A stretch of DNA of 64,000 bases from G963422445 sp963422445. GTDB lineage: Bacteria; Pseudomonadota; Alphaproteobacteria; Thalassobaculales; Thalassobaculaceae. Each line of letters begins with the position of its first letter. Position 1 is the stretch's first letter. The DNA is taken from the NCBI GenBank assembly GCA_963422445.2, contig OY729512.2, forward strand, positions 5,208,001-5,272,000, given 5' to 3'. The position numbers and the translations under genes are program-made. Shown here piece after piece: positions 56,795 through 64,000 of this stretch. The notes under the pieces are model-generated. The model was given only the letters and a program-made list of their open reading frames with translations, was not told the origin of the DNA and did not search any database.

Positions 56795-57023
56795 AGTTGG
56801 TAATCTAATATCGATCAGAGGCCTTAGTTGCGGACTGCCATTAGGTTTTGCGAAACGGTGACAAATGATCTTCAGTCCGATGATCTCGGTTTGGTGGTCA
56901 CGACACCGATTCCGGTTCGGATCTCTTGTCTCCCGCATCTCGGTCGAGCACGGGGGAGCAAATCGCGGGGCCGAACATCCCCGGCATCGAACCGGGCGAA
57001 GCGCTGGCATCTGTCCATCATGT

Positions 57024-58085
57024 TCATCCGCCGGAGCGAATGTTCGCCCGAGGCTGCGGCAGACCACGGGTTAACGCCGCAAACAGGAGTTTCAGAGCCA
57101 GGTTCGACCGCGCCAGAAGACTGGTAACAACGATGATCGCCTTCACGCTGCGCCGCGATATCTTCATGTCGTCGCCTGTCGTGAAATGCGGCGTCGCGTG
57201 AATGCGGCGAAGCGTGAGCACCGCCATTCCGAGCGACCACAGGCAATGACGACGTATGCCGGTTTCGCGAGCCGGGATAATCAGCGTAAAGGCCAGCGCG
57301 TTCGCGAGATGGTGGCTGGCAATCGCGACAAGTTCGCGAACGCCCTTCGCGAAGGCCGGATCCCGGCGTCCGGCCTGCAATGAACCAAGCTCCAGTCCGT
57401 TCGCAAGAAACACATCGCGCGGCAGCCAGCAGGTGCCGCGATTTCGGTCATCCCACATGTCCTTGAGGATATTCGTCATCTGCAACCCTTGGCCGAACGA
57501 TACCGAAAACTGCAGCAGACGATCCCGTTGGGCATCGATTTCCTTCGAATAATCACAGAACAATTCGGTCAGCATCTCACCGACCACGCCGGCGACATGG
57601 TAGCAATAGCGGTCAAGGTGGGAGATATCGGTCAGGCCATCGGGACTCGCAATATGCTGAAACTCGACCATCCCGCTTGTCATGATCGTGATGCAGCGTT
57701 CGATCGTTCGTCTTTGCGCAGCCCGTAAACCGTGCGTGATCCGGATAACGGCTTCGATGTTTGCAACTAGGTCTCGTTCACCTCGGCTTGTTGTCGAGGA
57801 CAGCTGTGGGCCGAGATCGCTCGCAAATCTGCTCGCGTCATCCTGCCCCTCGACAACCTTGACAAGACGTTCCGCAAAACCGGCTTTTTGCGACGCGGTC
57901 AAGCCGGTGTCGTCCTCGATGGTGTCGGCAATCCGACACAGCAGATAAGCGTTGCTCACGACACTGCGGAGTTCGTCCGGAAGCTGAGGAATTGTAAGAG
58001 CGAACGTGCGCGAGACCGCCGCGAGGATGCTTTCCTGGCGAGCGATGTCGTTGCATATGTTGTCGTTTTGCACGCTGGGCATCAT
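57024..58085 (-). CDS. Squalene/phytoene synthase family enzyme
   Basis: 353 residues of the head-to-head prenyl synthase family, closest in style to squalene synthases. VSRTFALTIPQLPDELRSVV, then the first Asp-rich motif DTIED (residues 54-58) in LLCRIADTIEDD, RYCYHVAGVVGEMLTELFCD, and the second Asp-rich motif in QMTNILKDMWDDRNRG with the following CWLPRDVF. A hydrophobic C-terminus (AIIVVTSLLARSNLALKLLF) may anchor it to the membrane. Likely joins two farnesyl diphosphates for hopanoid or sterol-type lipids, but no cyclase (shc) or hpn partners are present here. Confidence 0.82.
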   Translation of the reverse strand: MMPSVQNDNICNDIARQESILAAVSRTFALTIPQLPDELRSVVSNAYLLCRIADTIEDDTGLTASQKAGFAERLVKVVEGQDDASRFASDLGPQLSSTTSRGERDLVANIEAVIRITHGLRAAQRRTIERCITIMTSGMVEFQHIASPDGLTDISHLDRYCYHVAGVVGEMLTELFCDYSKEIDAQRDRLLQFSVSFGQGLQMTNILKDMWDDRNRGTCWLPRDVFLANGLELGSLQAGRRDPAFAKGVRELVAIASHHLANALAFTLIIPARETGIRRHCLWSLGMAVLTLRRIHATPHFTTGDDMKISRRSVKAIIVVTSLLARSNLALKLLFAALTRGLPQPRANIRSGG

Positions 58086-58660
58086 CGGACGGCTGTCCCG
58101 ATGTCAGGAAAAACGCGAAGGAAACGTAGAGGGTTCGCGGACACGGGGCAAGCCATACAGCAGGATCCACAAGATTTGAAATTGCCAGGCGTTCGAAAGG
58201 CTTGCCGAGGTTGCTCTCTCGATATGTGTCAAACGGTCTTTGTCATCGAGTCCGGCATCTGGAATCGGAAACATGGCAGGCGGTCGATTCAACCGTGCGG
58301 CGCCCGCGTTGCCGGCGATGCGCGGGCATTGCGTCCGCCTCGGTCAATTGGGAATTGGCGAAACCCGGCTATGGGGTAGATAAGACTCTGAGCACTGTCG
58401 GTTTGCGATGGGTCGCGATGGATCAAAGGGTCCGGAAAATGCCAGGTGACCATCCCTGCGGGAGAGTTCCTGTTTGCCGGCGCCCGGCGTTCAATCAGTT
58501 TCAGACAAGTCGTCTGTCCGGTGCCACTGTCTGTCCGACTGGCCAGGATTCCGATAAAGGGGGATCCTTTCGATCATTTCCCGGCCGCGCCGCGCCATGA
58601 CGGCATTAACGCACGGATCCTGCGCGTGGGTCGGCATGATCGTCGCATCGACATGAACTA
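58086..58660. other. Intergenic stretch without a supported gene
   Basis: Between the squalene-synthase-like gene and an IS630 remnant. A 63-codon minus-strand frame (58104-58292, MNRPPAMFPIPDAGLDD) could be a small protein but has no ribosome site or recognisable motif. Confidence 0.35.
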
Positions 58661-59765
58661 GTGGGTTGGTTTCAACGTTTGAGCCCCTCTTTTTCTTGCG
58701 GCGATGATGGTATCGGGATCGGCGGTCCAGACGAAGGGCCTGGCTTCTGTGGTGTTGTGTTCGTCGATGACGTGGCGGATGGCGTCCTGGAGTTCGGGTA
58801 CGGAGCGGAAGACGCCGTATTTGAGACGGCGTCGTGCCCGCTTGGCGAAGACGCCTTCGACCGCGTTCAGCCACGAGCTCGAGGTGGGGGTGACGTGGAA
58901 GGTCCAGCGCGAATGGCGTGCGAGCCAGACCTGGACGTCCTTGTGCTTGTGAGTGGCGTCGTTGTCGAGGATGGCATGGACCGGGACGCCGGCGGGTATC
59001 GTGCGCGCGATGCGGTTGAGGAATCTCAGGAACTCCTGGTGGCGATGCCGACTGGCGTGCTGGCCGATGACCTTGCCGTCGAGCACGGTCAGGGCGGCAA
59101 ACAGCGTCGTCGTGCCGTTGCGCCTGGAATCATGTGTCATGGTGGCGCCGCGGCCTTTCTTCAGCGGCAGGCCGGGCTGTGTGCGGTCGCGGGCCTGACT
59201 GTGCGACGTGTCATCGATCGACAGCACGACCGCGTGAGCCGGCGGCGCAACGGAGAGGCCGACGATATCGGTCAGCGTCTCGAGGCAGGCGGGATCGTTC
59301 GAAAGCGTGAACGGCCGCCAGCGGTGCGGCATCAGGCCATGCGCTTTCCAGACCGCTCATACCCTCGAAGCGGCACCCCCCACAGCCTTCGCCATCGCCC
59401 GCAGCGTCCAGTGGGTCGCCGCGTAAGGCGGCGAGGTGTGGGTCAACCCTACGATCTTCGCCTCTGGCTCAGGAGCCAGAGGCGTCTTGCCCGGCGGACG
59501 CGTCTTGTCCCGCAGAAGTCCGTCCACACCGTCTTCCATAGAAGCGGTCCTGCCAGCGCCAGACACTGTTCTTCGCCTTGCCGGTCTCTCTCATGATGGC
59601 CATCGTGCCGAGCCCATCGTCGCTCAGAAGAACGATGCGCGCCCGCCAGACGTGCTTCTGCGGGCTCTTCGGGTCCGGGACAACCGTTTCAAGGCGATGC
59701 CGGTCGCCCGAAGTGAGCGTGAATGAAACACCAGGGCGCATCTTGCAGACCTCCGTGATCGACAA
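58658..59765 (-). pseudogene. IS630-family transposase, interrupted
   Basis: Three segments: RPGVSFTLTSGDRHRLETVV with KAKNSVWRWQDRFYGR, then (shifted) EDGVDGLLRDKTRPPGKTPL and THWTLRAMAKAVGGAASRV. An in-frame TGA at 59359 follows, then LMPHRWRPFTLSNDPACLET, HAVVLSIDDTSHSQARDRTQ (Asp), HAILDNDATHKHKDV (Asp) and SSWLNAVEGVFAKRARRRLK (Glu). One frameshift and one nonsense codon. 59813-60215 downstream shows no gene I can support. Confidence 0.77.
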
Positions 59766-59810
59766 ATCAGAAGAACATAATAACGGATATATCTATAACG
59801 ATCAATCCAC
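58661..59810 (-). mobile_element. IS630-family element, decayed
   Basis: 1,150 bp with GTGGGTTG / CAATCCAC ends and the TA duplication on both sides (58659-58660, 59811-59812). Confidence 0.82.
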
Positions 59811-60215
59811 TAGATGCCTGTAGGGTTCCGTCAGAATTTGCCCGAATATGCGTATGCCGCCATGGAGAGAGCTGAGAGTGATCACCATCACTTGACCGTC
59901 ATGACATGTTGCGGACACGGAATCCGGAACCTCTACTAGTCGTGTTATGCTTCAAACTTAAATGGGCGTTTTCTTTTGGGCCCGGGCCGCCGATTCCAGT
60001 GCCGGCCGGCGGTTGAAACCGGCCCTGTGCTCCGGCCGATCGCCTTGGGACACCGGCGGGCTCCTCGTGTACTCACTCGCGGCGGTAAAAAACCGAGGAA
60101 CGCAAGTCCCTCGCAATTGCGCCGCGCTTCATCATTCGGTACCAATGAATTCCGTATTGTACTTGGATACCCCGCGCTTTTCATACGGACGTATCCCCGT
60201 CTGTCGGAGTTGATC

Positions 60216-60827
60216 ATGACGGAGTCGCGGAAAATTCACCGGACAGCCGCGCTTTCGTCAGGATGGCGGCAGTCGGAACTGTGGTGGGAAGATCTGCAGG
60301 AACGCGCCAAGGTGTTGCAGCTTTCAGGCGATCTTCACCGGGCCGCGCGTTATTGGCGGTTGGGGTATTGGCTCGGAATCTTCATACTGCCGGTCCATGA
60401 TCCAAGGTTCGCTTGCAGTGTCGCCAATGCCGCTGCCGTTGCTCATATTCGCGGCCGGTCCCAGACCGCCGATCAACAGCTGACTCGGGCTCGATCGCTG
60501 TGGAGCAAGGTGCCTCGATGGGTTGAGAGGATCACATCGAACCCCGCGCAAGGCGGGACATCGTTCCGTTCGGCGGTCCGGTCCGGATTCGGTGAGACCG
60601 GCGAGGGAAATCTGAAGGCGCAACTGCTGGCCCATGTCCGCGAGACGGAAGCAAAATTGCTGGCTGGGGTGCTCGAGCGGCCAAGCGGGGTCTGCCGGTG
60701 GGTTGCGGACCGGTCGGCCGTTCACGACGACACACGCCGCCTGAAGGCTGCCTGTTTTCTTGTTGCCTATGGAACACCGAGCATAGCGACCGAAACGTCA
60801 TCAGACGGCGAGGTTGTGGCCTGTTAA
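60216..60827 (+). CDS. TPR-like helical protein of unknown function
   Basis: 203 residues. ATG 60216 follows CGGAGTTGATC. The first half has helical pairs like a tetratricopeptide repeat (WWEDLQERAKVLQLSGDLHR, AARYWRLGYWLGIF, DPRFACSVANAAAVAHIRGR, RARSLWSKVPRWVERI); the second half is Arg/Ala-rich and less regular. I do not recognise a named family; it may be a protein-interaction scaffold. A reading from 59976 has no supporting start. Confidence 0.6.
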   Translation: MTESRKIHRTAALSSGWRQSELWWEDLQERAKVLQLSGDLHRAARYWRLGYWLGIFILPVHDPRFACSVANAAAVAHIRGRSQTADQQLTRARSLWSKVPRWVERITSNPAQGGTSFRSAVRSGFGETGEGNLKAQLLAHVRETEAKLLAGVLERPSGVCRWVADRSAVHDDTRRLKAACFLVAYGTPSIATETSSDGEVVAC

Positions 60828-60895
60828 CCAAATCCCGCCGCCTCGGCGTTTCCAGTATTGCACGGCAGCCTCATTGCGCTGACCGGTATAGGCTA

Positions 60896-62069
60896 GTGTC
60901 CCGTTCTCGTAATTCGTACAATTCTGAGGGGGTTTGCGATGCGGTTGCACTGTGATGCGACGGTCGGCGGAGATCAAGCTGGGTGACGTTGAGCGTAGCG
61001 AGCTGGAACGGCTTGCACGGGGCCGAAAGGTCTGGCGGTCCCTGTCGGATCGGGCGCACATTGTGCTTCTGGCAGCCGAGGGGCTGACCAACGTGCAAAT
61101 CGCCAACGCGCTCGACATCAACAATCTCCCCGCCAGGAAGTGGCGCAACCGTTTTGCCGAACAGGGCATGGACGGGCTCGAAGACGAGCCGCGGCCCGGC
61201 CGCCCGCGGTGCATCGATGATGACGCCGTGGCCGAGGTGGTGCGCAAGACGCTTGAAGAGAAGCCTCGGGATGCGACGCACTGGAGCACGCGCTCGATGG
61301 CCCGCGAAACGGGCTACGCGCCGTCGACGATCCACCGTATCTGGCAGGCCTTTTCGCTGCAGCCGCACCGGCGCGAGACTTTCAAGCTGTCTGCGGACCC
61401 CTACTTCGTGGACAAGGTGCGCGACATCGTCGGGCTCTACGTGGACCCGCCGCAGCATGCCATGGTGCTCTGTCTGGACGAGAAATCCCAGGTTCAGGCC
61501 CTTGATCGCACCCAGCCACTGCTGCCGCTGCGCCCTGGCCAGGTCGAGCGACGCACCCATGACGACAAGCGCAACGGCACGACCTCGCTGTTCGCCGCCC
61601 TCGACATCGCCACCGGCGCGGTCATCGGCAAGTGCTTCCGCCGCCACCGAAGCCGGGAGTTCCGCAGGTTCCTGGACCACGTCGAGGCCAACGTGCCCGA
61701 GGATCTCGACATCCACATCGTCATGGACAACTACTCGACGCACAAGACGAAGGAAGTCCGCGACGGGTTCGCCAAGCGGCCTTGCTGGCACGTGCACTTC
61801 ACCCCGACATCTGCCTCATGGCTCAACCAGGTGGAGAGGTTCTTCGCCAATCTGACGGAGAAGCAGATCAGGTGCGGGGTGCACCGCTCGACCGTCGAGC
61901 TCGAGCAGGCGATCACCGCGTATATCGAGGCGGTCAACGAGGACCCCAAGCCGTTCCGATGGCACAAGTCGGCCGGCGAAATCCTCGCCGCCATCAAGCG
62001 CTTCTGACTGAGAACCCGCGAACTCGCGCCAACTCACTCATAACTGTGCGAACTTCGGAATTAGGACAT
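60896..62069 (+). mobile_element. IS630-family element, copy 2
   Basis: 1,174 bp with the same GTGTCC... and ...GGACAT ends as copy 1, TA duplicated at both sides. It abuts, and slightly overlaps the target of, the IS5 copy at 62073. Confidence 0.82.
60955..62007 (+). CDS. IS630-family transposase
   Basis: 350 residues, open throughout, about 85% identical by eye to 30178-31269. The start ATG gives MRRSAEIKLGDVERSELERL. DDE residues are in VLCLDEKSQVQALDRT, HIVMDNYSTHKTK and SWLNQVERFFANLTEKQ. Slightly shorter C-terminus than copy 1. Confidence 0.87.
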   Translation: MRRSAEIKLGDVERSELERLARGRKVWRSLSDRAHIVLLAAEGLTNVQIANALDINNLPARKWRNRFAEQGMDGLEDEPRPGRPRCIDDDAVAEVVRKTLEEKPRDATHWSTRSMARETGYAPSTIHRIWQAFSLQPHRRETFKLSADPYFVDKVRDIVGLYVDPPQHAMVLCLDEKSQVQALDRTQPLLPLRPGQVERRTHDDKRNGTTSLFAALDIATGAVIGKCFRRHRSREFRRFLDHVEANVPEDLDIHIVMDNYSTHKTKEVRDGFAKRPCWHVHFTPTSASWLNQVERFFANLTEKQIRCGVHRSTVELEQAITAYIEAVNEDPKPFRWHKSAGEILAAIKRF

Positions 62070-62072
62070 TAG

Positions 62073-63255
62073 GTAAGGTCTGAACAAGTCGGTTTTTTCG
62101 GGTATACGGGTGTCGTGGCCCGTGGATGAAACGCCAGAGCCCATCGGGGACGTGTTGTCGTGCCAGGGAATGGGGATTTTGATGCCCGAGCCGACCGTCC
62201 CCGCCGCCTTGCGGCGGTTGCGGACGGACTCCCCCCACGTCAGGCGGTGGCGCCGCGCCCCGCGATGAGCAGATTGGTGAACCCGAGCAGCACGGCGATG
62301 CGTTGCGTGTTCTTCGCCAGCCCCCGATAGCGCACCTTCGCATAGCCGAAGTGGCGCTTCACATACAGGAACGGATGTTCCACCTTGGCCCGAACCGACG
62401 CCTTGCGCCTCTCCGCCGCCGCCTCCGGGCCCGCCTTGTCCAGCCCCCGGCGTTTGCCGGGCTTCATCGCCACCTCCCAGTCCACGTCCGTGTCCCGGTT
62501 CTCCGCGCGCTTGTCCACCCCCTGATAGCCCGCGTCACCCCACACCTGCTCCTCGCCCCCGTGCAACAGCGCGTGCGCCGTCGCCACATCCGAGACATTC
62601 GCCGGCGTCGTCTCCACGCTGTGCGTCAAGCCCGACTGCGCGTCCACCCCGATGTGCGCCTTCATCCCGAAATGCCACTGATTGCCCTTCTTCGTCTGAT
62701 GCATCTCCGGGCCCCGCTCGCCCTTACGGTTCTTCGTCGACGACGGCGCGGCAATGAGACTCGCGTCCACGATCGTCCCCTTGCTCAAGCGGTGTCCGAG
62801 AGAGGCCAGATGTGCGTTGATCTCCTCGAACAGCGTCTCACCCAGACCATGCGTCTCCAGCAAGTGGCGGAAATGCAGGATCGTCGTCTCGTTAGGCAGC
62901 GCACCCGAGAGGCGCAACCCCACAAACCGCCGTACCGACTTCACCTCGTAAAGCAGGTCCTCCATCCCAGGGTCGCTCAGATTGTAGAACAGCTGCAACG
63001 CAGTGCACCCGCAGCATCACGCTCAGCGGATAAGGCCGCCGACCGCGACCGGCCTTCGGGTAGAACGGCTCGATGCGGGCCTCCAGCCGCTCCCAGGGAA
63101 CCAGCCCGTCCATCGTCTCGAGAAAGACCTCGCGCCGCGTCCGGCGCGTCTTCAGGTCGTGCTCCAGCTCCGCAAACGTCGCTTGCTCCAAGGCTCGCAC
63201 TCCACTCCGTCACCAAGAAACCAATTGTGACAGAGCCGACTTGTTCAGACCATCC
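62073..63255 (-). mobile_element. IS5-family element with CTGAACAAGTCGG ends, copy 3
   Basis: 1,183 bp; 38 bp longer than copy 1 because of an extra segment near 62199-62236. Ends GGTCTGAACAAGTCGG. Flanks TTAG and CTAG agree at three of four positions, possibly because the left flank is the end of IS630 copy 2. Confidence 0.8.
62240..63200 (-). pseudogene. IS5-family transposase, single-base frameshift, copy 3
   Basis: RALEQATFAELEHDLKTRRT starts from GTG 63200. At MLRVHC an extra A (plus strand near 62999) shifts the frame; the remaining QLFYNLSDPGMEDLLYEVKS to TNLLIAGRGATA is open, including the stretch broken in copy 1. Lesions of the two copies are therefore complementary. Confidence 0.8.
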
Positions 63256-63304
63256 CTAGGTCGGTCGCACTGACCTGGCGGCCTATTACGATCCCTCGAA
63301 AATC

Positions 63305-64000
63305 TTATGACGGAATGATGCCGCCGTCGACATTCCACGACTGGCCGGTGATGTTTCGGGCTTTGGGCGATGCCAGATACACGACCAGATTTGCGATGTC
63401 GGCTGGGTCGTTAGGACGTCCCAACGGGATCGCCGCGGCTCGTCGACGGGTCATGTTTTCGACGCTGACACCCTCCTGCGCGGCCCTGGTTTCGAGATTG
63501 TCCTGCGACAGCGCGGTAACCGTGACGCCCGGGCAAACGGCATTGACATTGATGCCGTGACGGGCAAGTTGTTGAGCTGCGGTATTGGTCAGACTGATAA
63601 CTGCGCCTTTACTGGCTGCATAGATGGCATTTGAGGTTCCGGCATAGCCCTTGCCGGAGATGGAGGCGATGTTGACGATGCGTCCACCATTGCCTTGTTC
63701 GATCATGGCCCGTGCAGCGATCTGGAGACAGAAAAAGACGCCTCGCGCATTGACCCGATAGATCCGGTCCCAGTCGGCTTCCGTCAGGTCCATGATGTCG
63801 GCTCGACGCGTAATCCCGGCATTGTTGAGCAGGATGTCGATCTGTCCGAAGGTCGCAACAGTTTCCGCGACCATCGCTGTGATACCCGCCACATCCCCGC
63901 AATCGACTTCGACTGCAAGGGAGCGTCCACCGTGGTCGGTGATCGTCCTTGCTGTGCTCTGTGCCGACGCACGATCGATATCGGCTGCAACCACAGTGGC
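63305..64000 (-). CDS. SDR-family 3-oxoacyl-ACP reductase-like dehydrogenase (5' end outside window)
   Basis: At least 230 residues, continuing past the window edge, so the nucleotide-binding Gly loop is not seen. Visible: IDILLNNAGITRRADIMDLT (NNAG motif), GGRIVNIASISGKGY with catalytic Ser, YAASKGAVISL with Tyr-x3-Lys, LARHGINVNAVCPGVTVT and a C-terminal GQSWNVDGGIIPS, all classical SDR. Likely cofactor NAD(P). Substrate not deducible; FabG-like or sugar/hydroxy-acid dehydrogenase. Confidence 0.85.
   Translation of the reverse strand, partial: ATVVAADIDRASAQSTARTITDHGGRSLAVEVDCGDVAGITAMVAETVATFGQIDILLNNAGITRRADIMDLTEADWDRIYRVNARGVFFCLQIAARAMIEQGNGGRIVNIASISGKGYAGTSNAIYAASKGAVISLTNTAAQQLARHGINVNAVCPGVTVTALSQDNLETRAAQEGVSVENMTRRRAAAIPLGRPNDPADIANLVVYLASPKARNITGQSWNVDGGIIPS

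Larger units (their letters stand above)
55333..56812 (+). mobile_element. ISAzo13-family element, copy 2, carrying a MITE
   Basis: Ends approximated by GAAATTATATG and the complement of GATATTAGATT. 1,480 bp including a 225-bp inserted element with its 8-bp target duplication. Confidence 0.65.

Noticed and set aside
1..64000. CRISPR array, tRNA, rRNA, or origin of replication
   Set aside because: I saw no regularly spaced repeats, tRNA-like cloverleaf, rRNA core sequences or DnaA-box clusters while reading; a dedicated scan was not possible.

Overview
The window looks like a GC-rich alphaproteobacterial chromosome (Rhodospirillales-like gene content). This is inferred from codon use and protein families, because no rRNA, tRNA or other phylogenetic marker is present. 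It is an unusually eroded, insertion-rich stretch. I recognise at least 15 insertion sequences or IS remnants (IS5, IS630, IS110, IS1634, ISAzo13, Tn5/IS4-like, IS91 and two unassigned DDE elements), three small non-autonomous inverted-repeat elements, and many pseudogenes (EamA transporter, carboxymuconolactone decarboxylase, GNAT acetyltransferase, vapBC, an AbrB-type antitoxin, a tyrosine recombinase). This pattern resembles a genome in mobile-element expansion, as in host-associated or bottlenecked lineages.

Layout. 0-5.5 kb (minus strand): a phytanoyl-CoA dioxygenase-like oxygenase, a small membrane protein, an EamA transporter broken by an in-frame TGA, a dimeric alpha/beta-barrel protein, and a two-gene unit made of a Slam-type outer-membrane translocon and a TbpB-like lipoprotein. 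The lipobox signal peptide of that lipoprotein is separated from its mature part by a 12-G tract that puts it out of frame, a candidate phase switch. 5.7-12.9 kb: IS5 copy, AidB-like acyl-CoA dehydrogenase, a 1,497-bp IS, a graveyard of recombinase, IS91 and VapBC remnants, and another IS5. 13-19.6 kb: GNAT pseudogene, amidase, and a thiamine-diphosphate enzyme overlapping an MFS exporter, divergent from an aspartoacylase-like hydrolase. 19.8-23.5 kb: IS5 copy, DruA-like and strawberry-notch-like remnants, an EamA transporter, and a decarboxylase gene split by a 110-bp MITE. 23.6-29.7 kb: a tightly packed four-gene catabolic operon (hyuA, hyuB, HpcH/HpaI aldolase, D-aminoacylase).

30-42.4 kb is almost entirely nested mobile DNA. 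An IS5 copy is split by 9.56 kb that contains an IS1634 element, an ISAzo13 element and a large-transposase element. The last is split by a Tn5-like element whose transposase is fused to a DruA (DUF4338) domain, and that gene is in turn split by an IS630 element. Removing each insertion together with one target copy restores the interrupted reading frame at the two innermost levels.

42.7-49.3 kb: DUF3565-DUF1971 protein, half-size EamA protein, DprE2-like reductase, a second 1,497-bp IS, an IS110 with a possible bridge-RNA leader, and a decayed IS5. 49.8-54.8 kb: an intact dipeptide/oligopeptide-type ABC importer operon (binding protein, two permeases, double ATPase). 55.3-64 kb: ISAzo13 carrying a 225-bp MITE, a squalene-synthase-family enzyme, a decayed IS630, a small repeat-like protein, IS630 and IS5 copies back to back, and an SDR dehydrogenase running off the end.

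The intact metabolic genes (oxygenase, amidase, hydantoinase-type ATPase, D-aminoacylase, aldolase, peptide importer, exporters) suggest scavenging of N-acylated, cyclic-amide or peptide compounds. No substrate can be fixed from sequence alone. Several lesions are single-base changes in homopolymers, so some frameshifts could be sequencing or assembly errors. The tandem frame-restoring insertions and the target duplications do not depend on that.
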